Shown here: piece after piece, positions 1 through 15,202 of the stretch | How the letters are laid out: every line of letters begins with the position of its first letter | How positions within the stretch are numbered: the first letter of the stretch is position 1 | Source: Albula goreensis | Taxonomy: Eukaryota > Chordata > Actinopteri > Albuliformes > Albulidae | Assembly (NCBI GenBank): GCA_022829145.1 | Contig: CM040741.1 | Location: forward strand, 55,982,180 to 56,046,179 | Direction of reading: 5' to 3' | Length of the DNA: 64,000 nucleotides | Notes under the pieces: model-generated | Databases searched by the model: none | The model's input: only the letters and a program-made list of their open reading frames with translations | Told to the model about the DNA's origin: nothing | Position numbers and translations under genes: made by a program

Positions 1-3000
1 AAGTTGTTCTACAACTGAATTATACAATATGGCTTTTTCATTCTGTCTTTTTAAAATGACGGTTGATTCAGTCAGTGGGCCTTGTCTGGGTTTGAGCTGC
101 AAACAAGCCAAGTTTCTGGGGTCTGGGCACACATTTTTTGGAAACAGCCTCAAAAACATCTTTAATGGAAATGTTTAATTTCTTTTTTTTTTTGGTTTTT
201 AGCTGAAACATTTCAGTGTGTTGCAAAAATGCAAAAATCACCAAATAAAAAACATATCATATGACATGCAATGAATCACTAATTTGACCATATTTGTGGG
301 TTTAAGCACGCACGATTCAACGACCTGGTATGTTAACAACGTGTGCTGTTTGTGGAGGGAGGCTTTGGTGAGCGTTCTTTGAGTGAGCTAATTCATTTTT
401 TGCATGATCATCAGGGTGAAGCCTGGTGGTAAGGGGTTGGTCCCCCAAAGATTCTATCCCAGCCATTTTCTCACCACCACCCTGAGGAAGGCCGGCCTCC
501 AAAAGTCTAACACTTTCTCACTGTGTCACAAACCTCACTGTACTGAAGTATTTCCAACTGGATCAGAAACAGAGCTGGCTCAAATACATCAGAACACTTT
601 AACTCCTATGGTGCCAATAAAATGTGAAAAGTGTCCTACATTTTCCTGATGATTTTCAATAATATATGTTATTAACTATGTTCAAAAAATGAAGAAAAAA
701 AGAAAGTTTCTTCATTCTTTCTTTTAAATCAATTGCCTGTGATTTTACTGGTGTCAAAAAGCATGACACTGACAAAACATGACACTTTTTAATGCAATCA
801 CATTTAATGGTGTGCAAATGAATGATCAGTACTACAAAGATGATTTTAATCAAGCAAGAGTTAGCATGTTCCCCATGACAGCAAGCTATTTGTTTAGCAT
901 CTTCATTTAGTGATACGATTTTCTGACTGAACAGCTGTAGCATTTTGCATCAGTGACATCACAGACATAGAGACATCAGCTACACTTTGTCAAGAGGAAA
1001 GCTAATAGACCTAATTACAGATTTAACATTTATTTTTCTAAATCCATGCCTGCCAGAGGTACAAGGTGAAAAAATACCATGACTAAATACTACTGTGCAT
1101 GAAAACTGGAGTACAGAAAATTACAGTTGTGGTTATTATGGGCTAGGCTTGGATTTTTTTCACTAACAATTAAGTCAACATCAATTCATAAGGCAACATA
1201 ATTTAATCTCCAAGTTCCCAGACAGAAAAAATGGAAAAACAGCCATTTGCCAATGAAAACATTAAGGACAGGAGTTATCTCTTTGGGCACGCTCAGATCA
1301 AAGCTTGCTGCCGCCATGAGAGTCTCAGTGGAGCACTCCCAGAGGGCCAGCTCGGCGTCACTGCCCCGGCTGTAGGACCCAAATGCAGGGCCCGCTAACG
1401 CCACTTTGGATGATGTATTTCCACCACTGAACCACAGTCCAGGCAGTAAAGGCACCCTCTACGCTACTAGCCCTCAGCTGCTGTTCTGATCACAGGAGCT
1501 GAATAGGCTGTGTTCGTATTGGGAGGGGTGGGGGCGGTGGAGCCAGGAGATATATTCAATGAAAGAACTTCTCTTTGCACTTAATCAAATGAAAGGGCTG
1601 AAATGTTTGTGCACCGAAAACTTCTGTATGTTTTAAAGAGGTTTTGGATCATAAGAAATAGGGCAATTTGTCACAGTTCTTTGGATTTAGATATGTTACT
1701 CTCCCAATAGAGGCTGTAGCTCTTCAGTTGCTCATTTCAGATGGTTTTAAAAAAAGCATTCTACAGTACATTTACATTTTTAAAATACAAGAGCATGCTT
1801 CTGCAAACAAGCAGGAACATGACTCGATCTAATATAGCCACTTCAATATCTGACCACTAAGACAAGACACTAAAACGATTATTTGTATTGTTTAAGCATA
1901 ATATGGATAGACAAAACAACATATGACCTGCTAGAGATGGATACAATTACCATACTCATGACTTTAAAGGCATGTGCTGCAAAAAGTATTCAAACTGATC
2001 CTCAAGTACTGGTCTGATTTTTCTAACTCAGCCTCCCATATATGGTCCTATTTGGGGCCACAAAAAACAGCAGCCCCTTAACTCAAGGTACCAGAAGGGT
2101 GGGAACTGTGACAGAGTGCTTGAGGACAGAACACACAGTCCTTCACGTTGTGCTCTACAATCACTTTAATTGAGGTTTCCAAGGCAACAAAACCCCTTAG
2201 CTGTTGTTGTTTCAGGCTCATGAAGTCCAATAGGAAGAAGTGCAGGTGAGTTCTAAAACTCCAGAAAGCCAATAGGAAAAAGACAGCATAGCTGGGGCTT
2301 AGTCTGCCTTCATCACTAAGGAATTTACAGTGCCTGGCTCATAAATATCTTTGCAGCCCTCCATGAACGGTGTCAGGAATTCAGATTAACCAATAATAAC
2401 AACACTAGCATTTACTTTGACACAAAGCTGAGTTACAAATTAAGAATCTGAGGAAAAGATTAGAAAACTAGCACCAGCATGATTTATTTCAAGGAAACAT
2501 AGTTTGCATAGTGGTATGACAAATCTCCACAGGACTGTGAAGGGTTAACATGACAGTGAGAGGGAGAGAGGGAGAGAGAGGTTTTATGGAACACAGGCTA
2601 TTCTCAGGAGACCAGGAGAAGAAGAAAAAAAAACATGTGAACCCTCCTGGTTGAAAATTTGGGGTAAATAAACATTTCCTGGGAAACACGCTGTAGGGCA
2701 AAGGCTCCAAATTAATCTGTTCGTCCTAGAAACCGTCAGTATGAGAGGAACCAGTAAATGGAAAAGAGTGTCTTCTCCCCAACTCACAGATGAGCCACTC
2801 GCTCACTGATACTTCCCCCCCTGCTTTCCCCCCCTGAGTTTTATTTGTGCAAGGTTTTCATACTCTCATCTTTCTACAGTTCAGTAATAACCTCACTCCC
2901 CACTGACCTATTTTGCATCAGCCAACAGGTCCTGTACCATGTTAGATGAGACAGGCATTTACAGAGGCTGTAAGGTCACTACAGAGATCTACGAGAGCAG

Positions 3001-3213
3001 AGGTCTGTGTTGAGCTGGGATTGGGAGTGTGGGTACAGGTTGACAGAAAATGGACTCCCCCATTTCCCTCTACAGTTATGGGGTTATGCAGAAGAAAATT
3101 CAATTTGCCTTATTTCTACATGTTTCCCTTTCACTTCAAATTGCTGTACCATTTCGTGACCTCAGTAGGAAGGAAAAGATTTGTATTCTGTTAACCCCTG
3201 AACCCTCCCCCCC

Positions 3214-3313
<100 letters not shown>

Positions 3314-6300
3314 AATACACAACCCTCCAACTCCTTCATGGAGCTGTAGTATCATGCCTTCCTCTTCATTTTTTTGACTGAATTGGTTCCACAATTGCTG
3401 GGCTTCTCATTTTACGCCAGTGTGAAATTTTCACCATGAGGGAAAACAGCGATCCAACAAAAATCATTGCAAGGATAAGCCCAATGTTTCACAAGGTCAA
3501 CAAGGGTCCCTGCACGGCAACAATGTCTGGCTAGTCTTGTCCCAATGCGCTCTCTCTAGTGTTTGGAAAGGGAAGTAGTTTGTGAGACTAGGTTCTTGCA
3601 TTCCGATTAGCTTCTGCAGGTAGCAGGCTTAAGCCAGCACTAAGTTACACTTGTCAGTGGTTCAGTTGGCTTAAATTGCTGCCTCAAATGGGATCTCTAC
3701 ACAAGTTCATGTTTGTCAGAAAAAACAACTGACTGAAATTGGCTTATTCACAAAGCACATCCACAGAAGGTCTGACCAGTGAGGCAATAGTCTTACTTCC
3801 TCTGTGAAATGCTTGATATTTAAACCGCAATGGCAAGGACAGGACAGGCTTGAAGCGCACTTGTTTCTACAGAACCCACCTTGTCTGTCCCCATCTTGTC
3901 TGTCCTGTCTTGGGGAACAAATCTTTCTCTTAATCTCTCCCTGTAACCAAGACCAACCAGACCCTTCTCATTTAAGCTTCGCAAATCTGGTGATCCCATG
4001 ACCTCTCTCATACAACTTAAGTAAGGGTTCTTGCTGTAAGGGTTATGACACTAATTCTCAAAATAGACAAGCTCCCCTTTTAATGTGAGAGGCAATATGG
4101 TAAAACTTCAGGAAAAAACAAGTACATGTTCACATGTATACATATTACATTAATAAAATGCATCTGCCCCCTTTACACCCTTCACTGTAGCATTTTATGA
4201 ATATCTAATTCAGTTTAAAATTCCACGGTTTTCATAGCTTTGGCAGAACCTTAGTCCCTAAAAAACCAACATGCATTTTTCCTCCTTGTGAATGGTTAGA
4301 GGAAAAACATTGACTGGCATTTAAACTATTTACAGCACTCTAGTGACTCTGCTGTAGCCTTGCTTTAGGCCAGAGGCTGGGAGAGATTGAATTTCTATGG
4401 TTCACGATCAGCAGCAGTCTATCCATTATTGCTTATCTGAAAATGGTTAAATACTGTACATTTCTAAGAGCACAACGCCCATTCAAACAATATCAGAACT
4501 ATTATAATCATATGCCGGCATCACACATGCAATTCAATATTTTCCACCAAGCAAATTCTGAAGATTGGCCAACAAATGGAAAAGCTTTAGCTTAGCTGTT
4601 AGCAAAGGCAAATATGAACTACCACAATCCAAACAGTAAGATCCACACTGTTTCTGTTTGAGAGTAAACCTTAAGGATGGTGATGGAGCATTATAATCTT
4701 TTCTAAACAAGTGATTTTTATACCAGCTTTGAAATAATAATTTACTTGATGCGTGTTTGGCACCTGCCAGCTCAATGATTCTAGCCATTTTAGTTTCCAT
4801 GCACCCTCATGGTAATTGCTAATTGCTAGGTAAACTGATGGTAATCTCATTTGAGAAGGGTACTGTAGGCCTCTTTAATGTGGGGACCAGGATGAGTACA
4901 TTAGTAAGACTGTGTCATGTGACCAGCCCCTGTGACCTGCTCCAGCTCTCAGCATGAAGCCTGGGTGTGAGAAAGTTTACTCAAACTCCTCTGCTTGTTT
5001 GTGTTTAGAAGGAAGCCTGAAGGGCTTTTTGTGTCTCACCCTGACACAATATCTGATTACAGGAGTACAAATGCCACTTAAAAAAATTACAGGGAAACAA
5101 GTAGTCTTTTGATTGTGCATTGGCTTGTAAAACAATGGTTCAAATGAGAATAAAGAGCTCTCACATGCAACCTCTTTATTCTTTCCTTGTCGTATATAAA
5201 TTAACCATTTGCTTCAACTGACATTCAACTGGGGTGGGCAGTGTATGGTTTACACATGATCTACCAGCTGACAGTTTTATAGTTTTGATCTACAGTTTAA
5301 AAAACGAGCATACTGTGATATGCTCAGGTGAGGCATATCAAATGCTGGTAATATTGAGTTCATACTGGAGCATGGAAGTTCAGAAATCAACAACAACATT
5401 AGTTGTACTCTTCATCTACATACTGGTGTGAAGCAACATAGGAAAGTTTGCTCCTAAATATTTCTGTTAAACAGCATACTCAATTATCTAACAACAACTA
5501 TGGAAAATACTAGAGATAAAAAAACACTGAAGGAAATAATACTAGTTGGTGAGTGAAATTACTTTAACACAGCTTCTACCAAAGGTTTCCGACTACTTTT
5601 TTGCAATTATGTAGGAACCTTTTCTTAAACCCCATAACTCCATATAAGCAGTCATGGATCTCCTCAAACATGGCAGACTCCACATCAAACTCATGACCTG
5701 TTGCCTCTACAGTAGTGAGCAGGCAGCAAGCTGGGGTGATATGATATCTTTCCAAATGGAGCGTGTATGACTTCCCCAATGTTATTCAAACATGCATGAA
5801 AGAATGGCAACTGTGAGCACCATCTTTACTTTCCCAAGGCCGACGGTCTGACATTAAGAACAAATGGACAACTTATGTTTGTCACCAGATTAAAAGAGCA
5901 GTATCCTTTTTTAAAAAAAAAAATATAAATAAATAAAAAAATAAAAAAAATAAAGCTCTTCACTCCTGCCTAAGGACTGCCAATCCCCTAGTCAGCACAG
6001 AAGGCACTAGTAAGGTGGTTCAAGTCTCCCAGCATCTTCAAAACACAAGAGATGAAAAGAGAAATTACAGGCTTGTGACTCGCATTGCTACGGAAACATG
6101 TGGGAACATTTAATGTGATATTTTATAACCCCAAAAACTGTCCTTTTGAACCCTGCCTTTTCAAAGAGTTACCAATTTCCTTTCGCCTGATGTTGATGGC
6201 TAAATTATTCTTAGATGTTCTGCGGGGGCGATTGTCCAAAGAAATCTTTTTAGAGAAAGCGAGAATGGTGAAACGCAATGAACACCGTGGAGGGAAAGAG

Positions 6301-9137
6301 GCGTAAATGTGTCCATACATCCTCCTGTGTGAATTCAGCTTTACCAGCGGGTCGGAGGGCATGGCCTGTTCCACTGAAAGCCATTCTCTGGTTTTTTAAT
6401 GCTGCTGTTGGAAGGATGACAAAACACACATTTACCAAATGTCAGCCCACTGCAGTCCTCCTCCCCAGCACACTCCAGGCTTGCGAGGAGCTATAAATTA
6501 CAGCTGTTGACACTTGCATAGCCTAAACTTTCCACCCAGGAGAATGGTCTTTGCTGTCCATTTCTGCTCTGAGAACAGATGAGTAATCTAATGTTTGTAA
6601 TAGTGCCTGGAGCCGAATAGCACCTCCGAGGGTAGGTGCATTTTCTGCTGGCCTGGGCAGGATATTGAGAGGGAACTGGAGGTCCACGGGACAGCGAATG
6701 GGGAATCTATGGTGACACACCACAGAGCAGAGTTCCAGCCATTCATTTTTCATTTTCCCAGAGGTAATTGCTTTCTCTGAGGAAGCCATGCCCTATGTCT
6801 CATAAACCTCAGAGCATAAACTTCTCTTATACAAGGTGGTCTGGCTGTATGAATGGCCTAGAAATGTATTCATCTCTGTGCATTTGTTTAGTAGCCTCCT
6901 ACTTTCACTACACAAAATGAAAACCAAGGCAGAAAAACACAGGTGCATACATGGTTGCTGGCCATGAAAAAAAGAAGAGAGCACCTGACATCATTCAGTG
7001 TGTGGAAGACCGTCCTGTGATGAGTGATCAAGTGCGCCCCTAGTTCACACATGGGACAGGCACACTGAAAATTCTCTCTGGGCATAGCTTAACTTGCTCA
7101 GGCCAGTCCTGATTCTCAGGCAGGTCTTGCAAGGCAGCTTTCCGCTCTTAATTGCTTCCCGTGTGCTGAAGGCAAACTATTGCCCTGTAGGACCAGACCC
7201 AACAACACACTGCACAGCCGGGGATTCCACTCTTCATACCAGCTACCTACGCTCTGTCTGCTGCGGTCAGAGCAGCTGCCTGGTCTCTCATTGCTGGTGC
7301 TGCTAGTGCCACACAGCGAAATGTGTGACTAATTTGGCAAGCTGACAGCAGCAATCCAAAAAAAGTAATGCATCATGATAGAGAAACTTTTGCAATCAAG
7401 AAAGTCTGTGAAATCCAAAGTTTATAAACCCAAGGTCTATCAACTTCCTTGTGCAGCCCTGCTAGTAGAGGTGGATCTGCTTTCAATAATTTCAGTGTTT
7501 AACTTTTGATCTCCGGACTTATTTCCATTGAAACGCTCAAAGGACAGCCAGATGCGCCCCACGTTATTTATGTGGAGGGGAAGAGTTTCGCCCTAGAGTA
7601 TGGTGATGGGGTTTCCAGCCCTGTGAGATTGTATACATGTTCCTCCATGCACCATTTTTTATTCTATATGTGGTGTAAACACTCCCTCTCCCACAATCTC
7701 ATGAGAGGAGAGCCTCCAAATGTTTCTTCTGAGCGATGTGCTGCTCAATTACACCAGATCCTACAGTAAACACAGAAGGCAGAAATGCAGTAATCAACAT
7801 TAAAAAAGTGTTTCTGTACTCTGTAAGCACGTCTACTCAGCGCATGAATACAACAACCAGAGAAACATGTAAATGACTGACATTTGAATGTCATCGGAGG
7901 CAACTGCATATCAAACCACTTTATTTTGGAATTTTGAGGGTCCAATAAGTGAGAGCTATGCCCTGTCCTGAAGCGTGCCTGGGTAAGGCCTGCTGGCTCC
8001 ATCACAGTAAGTAGGTAATAATTCTTCCATGTTTCCTTTATGGACTGTGCTTACGCCCCGAGGGGATCCTTCTCCATCTGTTCTTATCCAATCGGCTGAG
8101 CTGTAGGTCACACGCTGCTCAACCACCCTCAAAAAATGCGCATGAATGGAGAACACCAAACCAGTTTTTTTTTTTTTTTTGGTTTAGGTACTGCAAAGTC
8201 ATCTGCATTTAGAAAAATAAAGTTGGGAAGATTATGCTGTGCTAAAAGCTGACGCACTGAGATAAGTTTCATTAATTTCTACAAAAACAAAAAACAAACA
8301 CTTTTTTCAAGAATCCCTCAAAAGAGATTATTTCTTTGCGTCAATACCAATACACGATAAAGTGATTCTGGGGTAAACTCACTTTTCTCATTTAAGCAGA
8401 TAACCAAATCCACTGGGGTTAAGTACAAGCTCCAGAAAAATAGCTTTTAATGATGCGGAATGTGCCTTTATTAGTTGTAAATTGAGGTCTAATCTCCGCA
8501 CTTTGGATTACTTTTGAAACTTAACAAGTAAAGTGGAAATATATTTACAGGGGAAGAAAAGAGCTTACAACGAGTTCTAGCATCATGTGGGTGAGAGTGA
8601 ACCCTGGAAGAAACTCTAGAAAAAAAAAAGAAAAAGATAAACATAACAACCAACATTCATTGTACCAATCATAGAACCATCTCTCAACAATAATTTGAAA
8701 GAAAAATTAATAAAAGACCCACACTCCATGAAACAACTGGTCCCCTGGGTCACCAGGGGACACCACTGTGAAGGGGTGCAACGTCTGACTTTAAGATCTA
8801 ATTTCTAGGCTGTAAATGACAAGACAAATTGTATAACTTTGTTTTCCTTTTTTGAGGACTTTCCCCTTTTAGCATTCTAGGAAGGAGGGCAGAGGTAGAG
8901 GCGCACTAAAAGCTAATGGGGATGTTGTGTCATGTGCAGGAAGCAGAGTGGACGTTTTCCTCAGATAGCATCGAAAATGCCCTGAGGGGACTGCTTGTAT
9001 TTCGGGCCATGAAACGACAACCTCACTACGAGCTGCAGAACACACGTCTGAGTGGCTGAAGGGGGTCAGACTGCAGAGTGCGGATGGCCATACTTCAACC
9101 ACTTCCTCTGGCCTTTCTTGAAACATTCCCCATTACA

Positions 9138-9166
9138 CCCACCCCCACCCTCACCCTCCCCCGCCC
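9138..9166 (-). other. G-quadruplex-capable tract on the minus strand
   Basis: On the plus strand, C-runs of 3, 5, 3, 3, 5 and 3 are separated by one- or two-base spacers. The G-rich strand is the transcribed-sense strand of the inferred host gene. Confidence 0.6.
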
Positions 9167-12100
9167 ATTCCCTCTCACCCGAGGTTCACATTTACATGGA
9201 ACAATTTCTTCCTTTCTTTCTCTCATAATCACATGGGTCAATCAATTTCTAACATACTATTTATATAGAAAGGCCAGTGCTTCGTGAATTGTTTCACATT
9301 AACTGTCCCGTGTTTTCATGCATGTGCACGTGTCTGTATAACAACTAAAATATTACTTTTTTAATGCTGCTGCTTTTTCGGTTTGTGAGAAATTCCCTGA
9401 AATTAACCAATGCAAAGAGGATAATCCTGAGTGTGGTATATTAACCATGGTTTCCTTGGTGAACTGTTTGAGTTGTACCCTGTGACAGAATTACTACATT
9501 TCTCTTTTAAGTATAATTAAAGCATAAAGGGGTGGCAGAATTTACTTGGTTGAGCTATGACTCACTTCCTGTGCCAAAGAAAGCCTTGATCATGCACATA
9601 GTTTCATTTGATCACAATGCTGAAATCAGCTGGTAAAAAGTTTGTGTTTCAGTAGTGAAAAAGTCAACAAAACACACATTTAATCTGTTAATCACATTCT
9701 CTGGTGACAGAGGAAGGAGGAAATCCCTAGTTTGGCCAACATTAAGGAGAAGGCACGCAGCATTATTTGTGCCCTTGAAGGGACTGGTCATAGAAACTTG
9801 ATAATGCAACAGGCACGGACTAAGCAGTCTGCTTTGTGACATAAATCTGACCCAAGACATCAAAGCCTTTGCAAGCTTAAGTGGCATCATGAGGTAAGTC
9901 CATACATTTTATAAACAGGAAAGCTAGTCAGTTTCAGAGGTTACAAAAATGCATCGTGGCCTAGTTCATGCCCTTTTATTTAAAACAATTATGAATGTAT
10001 TTAAAGTACCACAATCATAATGGACGCATTGTGCACCTCATTTCATTCATAACAATTTGTGAGTCAGTGTCTGAGGCCTATCTAAACATGAACTAAATCA
10101 CCATGCTTTATGATCCTCAGGGTATCCACCTCTTTACGTGCCAAAAACCAGAGCAGGCAGCTTTTTTGGCTGGGTCCTCTGAAAAACACACATCAAACTT
10201 CATGGAAAACCAAAATGAAAAGGGACCAAAGCTGATAAGGAATTTAAACTAAACTTGTTTCATGATTAATTGGCTTTAACTCAAGGCTTTAAAAGGGTAT
10301 AATCTCTGCTGAGACCATTTCTTGGGCAGTTCTGCATTAATCCGAGGCATTTTCCCCTCTTTTTTTAGCACAGGCTTAGGTTTTAAGAAATAAACCAAAA
10401 CAAAGTAATACTTTTCAGCTGCAACAACAGAGAACTCTGTGCATTGTGTGGACCAGAAATTAAAGAATCAAATGAGGAAACAAAAAGTGCAATGTTAATA
10501 AAATGTCTGGAAGGTTTACATTTGATGGTGTGATTGAGGACTCCAGAATGGCTTATGTATAGAGAAACAGTGAGACTTTTTCAGAAACCAAACAGTTGTG
10601 TTGATTTAAGGACCTCACACTATCCAGGGTTGTATATCATCCAAAGGTCCTCCAAGACTATAGGTCACTGGAAAATGAAATGGGACTAAACAAACCTTCA
10701 CCCACCAGAGACTTAACCTTATACTTCATATAAGTCAGGGGACCAGGGTCTTGACTGCTCTAAAGCATAGGAAATGAGGTGTAGCCCCAATTGTATACAT
10801 TTCCAGGAGGGTAACATGCAGCTTCCATAAACCACCAGGCGAGCACCAACTGAGCACAACCCAGTCAGCTCATTTTTGAAGTCCCCCAGAGTCTGAGGAC
10901 TTAACTCTGGGCAACCACAGGTCAGTTACATTTGTGTGCCAATGTTCCCTCTCTGGAGAGATTCCTTTTAACGGCATACTTTACACACTCAGAATTTGGC
11001 AGATATACGTGGAAATTACTACATGGGTTCAAGTTTTATAATGACGTGGTTTGCCTTTTATTTCTCACCAGCATATTTCACTTAAAGTCCTTGTAAAGGT
11101 TCTTCAAAACTTGGGGGTACACCTTTGCATTAAGGTCTCAATTATGACATCTCTTAGAGGTCTGGAGAGCTCAGCTCTTGAAAAAAGCAGGTGATACTGC
11201 ATAGAATGAAGATTCTTGACTCTTTCATGGTTGGGGGGGTTAGGGTGGTGAGGTGAGTTGTAGGGAGGTTGCTGAAGTTGGTGAGTGGGATCAGACTTGT
11301 GAACGTCATTTCTTTGGTATTCATGTGGTGCTGGTACCTCAGAATTAATAATTGGTTCAACTGCAAATTCCTGAATGATGCTTGTCGTAAGCACATTTCT
11401 TCTCCAGTAATAAATCATACCATAGGTTTATTCATGTCTGAACAAGGGGAAAAAACCTTCGAAGATTTGAAACATGGTTACATTTAAAAAGGCTTAATGA
11501 TTATAAAGAAGGGTAAAAGCCAGCTGGAATGAACTGTATATCATAATTTATCCCCAATCCAGAATAACCTCAGCAATCCAAACCCCCGAACGGGGGTGAT
11601 CTGAACTACTGAAAGTTTACATTACTTGAAGTGACAACATAAAACAATTAAAATGATTGCAATCTTTTAGTTAAAAGTGTCACTTACATAATTATGAAGA
11701 AGCTGCTCTTTTCTGTCCATATCAACAATCGAACCAGCAGCATTTTCTATCAACTAACACAGGCACACATCTTATCTACACAAGTACTAGGAGCTGATAA
11801 TTGCAAAAATATTACAACTTGCTGTCAAAAGCTAGGAAATGGCATAAGAAAACAGAGGAATTGTTAACCAAAATTATATTGTCCAAAAAATGTTACACTT
11901 TGTTCTTGAAACTGTGAGAGAGGTACACTGATGACAGATGAATGACTGGGCTGCACACAGCAGGATGAGCTAAAATGCTAAAAAATGCAGATAAACTTGG
12001 GTTAGAAGCCTTAAGTTTCTGCCTGCAGGAACCAAAATCAACATGGGGTAACCAATCTGTAAACAGAGAAAACGCATACCAACATCCAAGAAAACAGGAA

Positions 12101-15100
12101 AACACGATGCCTCTGACCACAGTACAGCTCATACTGACTAACAGATGAAGGACTCTGGCAACAAAATGAGAAACTAAAGAAGAACATGTTCCCAAGTTCA
12201 ATTATATTGTGATAGTGTGTATACATAAACAAATACAGACATGATTTTTACTTAAAAATAATAACCTTCAAAGGAAACTGATTAGCCTTATACTGTACAG
12301 AGGCAAGAAAATCACTTCATGGAGTTATTCATCTCAGAAACATAAGGTTGTAATAGTGTCCTCAGATACAAATCCAAAATTAGTAAAACCTAGGCTACAG
12401 ATGGCTACAGATTCCCACACTCCAGATCTGAGGGTTGAAAGTGTATGATGAGAGTGTATGAATAGATTTTGGATCCAACGCACCATAACGATCAGAAATA
12501 GATTGCTCTATGATTTGAAAAAACTGTGAGAGCTGGATCCTACCATACTTCTGTTGTTTAGGTAGCTGTACTACAGATATCGTTTTATATATGGTGTTTT
12601 TACACAGAGCTATAAGAGGGCATGCCTGAAGACCAGTCCTGTCAATGCTGTCAGAGGTCTGTGTGCTTGTTTCTGGAATTCCAACACTTCATCAAGTAAT
12701 TTAAAACAATGATTGGCTACAGAGACCCTCGACTTGGTTTCCAAGGTCCAAACTGGTTGCTGACTGAGAGGAAACCACAAAACCTGCATACAATGCAGAT
12801 CCCTGCTGGACAAAAAGCCACAGTGCAAACTCACATAATCGCAACACCAACAAGAACATTCAGAGTTTCACTTGTAGCATTTTTATTTGTACCAACACAT
12901 AAACCATGCCCCTCTTTCCCATGCCACCTCAGCAGTTAAGTGAATGATAACAGTCTGTTTCTCAACCGATCTATTCATGCCAAATTCAGCATAGAAAGTC
13001 ATGTACATGTAACTTGCTGTTTGGGGAGTATGTTAGAAGGCCTCTCGGCCAATGCATTTCCACATGGAAGAATCAGTTTACCTCCGAATCTTCCTTGGAT
13101 TCAAAGTCTCTTTTCTCTCCCTCCCATACCACATTTTGAACACATTCAACTCTTGCTAAACAACTATAATGTCACAGCAAGCTTTTATAAAAGCCTGAAT
13201 GGGGTGGAGCTACTATACCCTATCAATCATGGACTCTCCTATGACCTAATAAGAAGACCCCATGTCAAAACTGTGTGCAGATCTTTGGAGATATGTTATG
13301 GCTCATGAAGGTTCACATTATTCCTTCTGCTTAAAAACTTTATTAAATTAGTGCACCCTCAAGCCCAGCTCAGAGAGTGAGTTAAAGCACCCCATGGAGG
13401 TGAGCCTACAGGTTGAACACTGAGTAATTCTAGTGGATACAGCTCTTGTGTAGGATGGGTGGCTATGCATCCCAGAGTTTAATTATACTAAAATCAGACA
13501 GCATTCAGGTGTCCTGCAGGTGAAAATACAAAGGAAAAAAATTTAGTGCAATATTTTTAAATGCAAGGCCTTCCTGTCACTCCCAAAAAAGGTTTACCAT
13601 CAAGGTTTCACAGACTTAAATTTCACTCTGAAAGTCAAACTCTCAGTAACCACATTAAAGTCCTGCAACAGCCCTGATTTTACAATTACAACTGATGAAG
13701 AGTTATTCCTTTTAGTGCCGCATTCCAAAGAATTACCTTGAAATACATCACATTTCTAATAGGTTTATTTAAACCAGTTTTACCCTAAACCATAAATCTT
13801 GGCTACAAGAAAATGTGAGGGAGGATTTGCTCATGAGAACAACAGAAACACCCTCAAGGCCGACAGTGCGGATTCCACACAGGAAACAACTGTTGTTCCT
13901 AAGGAACTAACAACTCTGAGCCAAATGTAAGCATGACATAGGAATCTACTAGTGGGGTCTTAGGTCATGCATCACCTATGATTGAATGGAATCTGCCAAA
14001 TGAAAGCCAAAGTCCTGAATAAGAAGTGAACAGCACGGACTGGGACTGCATTGGGACCCAAGTTGTACACTAAACTAAAATTCCTGATACGATTCACTAC
14101 GCATCAATGGGTAACAAAGCCATAAAGGGCAGCCACTGGTTTCCTTCCAGACTCAGCAGCTGAAGTACTCTTCAGCTGCTGATGAATGAAATAAATCCAC
14201 AGATTTGGGACTTGGAATAGAAAACATGAAACATTAAATCACTGGAATAGCTTAACTCTTATTAATGTCACCCAATCCTTTAATTTGGATAGATTTTGTG
14301 TCATTTCTCCCTGGAATGTTACACATGTGCAGTTTCACTTTGTAGTCTCATTCATTGATGGGAAACATCTCAAACTTTGGAGACATCAAACAGGATTCTA
14401 GGACTCCGAGGAAGAGAACTGATCAAAGTTTTCAGTTTGGGGCTTCTGCTTCAGTTTACATTAATCTGTTGTTTTTCAGGAGACAAGCGAGCAGGCTGAA
14501 ATAACGAATGTACGTGCAGACACTGAGTAGAGAAAACGGGTGGGCCAGTCTGCCAGCAGTCTTTCTGTACCGCAGCCTCTCAAATTCATGCTGCCAACTC
14601 CTGCCTCTAAAAGAATGCCCTCATGTCCAACCACCTCGTTAGGTGGTCTACATTTCAAACTCTGAAAAACATAACACTGAAACATGTCAAAATAAAAAGG
14701 CCTTTTACTACCTTGACTGGACCACAGACATTTGGTTCACTGTGAGACATGGGTCACACTGGAAGATATGGGTTGGGATCTGATTTCACTACCTCATTAA
14801 TCTTGGGGAGGGTCAACATGCTTGGGTATCTCCAACCCTGGTGAATGTAGCATTTTCTTGCAATGACTATCAGCAAAGTTTTCTAGATTAAGCAGGCTAT
14901 AATAGAACAGATCACATTAATCTATGTCCAGGATAGGTGATGCAAGGTTTAAGATACAGTACACAGCCAGCCCCCCAGATTCATCTCCAGGCACCAATAA
15001 TATAAGGAAAAAGGACATTTCACTTTTAGAGCTACAGTACACCAGATATCAGATTTAATCTTTACCACTTGATTCTAATGAGCGACAGGAGCATAGAAGC

Positions 15101-15181
15101 ATATTGTTACTTTTATCAGTAAGACTCCAGTCCCCATTTTTCCCTCCTATGGCATTCCCATATGCTTAGCAGATGTTGGCT

Positions 15182-15202
15182 GGGGTGGGGAGGGGTGGGG
15201 GG
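15182..15202 (+). other. G-quadruplex-capable tract
   Basis: Four runs of at least four G are separated by single bases (T, A, T), which is an ideal intramolecular G-quadruplex pattern on the plus strand. Confidence 0.7.

Noticed and set aside
5576..5779. 67-codon minus-strand frame with protein-like stretches
   Set aside because: No known domain and no clear acceptor or donor; too short to separate from chance.
12940..13308. Plus-strand frame of 122 codons
   Set aside because: No recognisable domain, no splice context and ordinary intronic composition.
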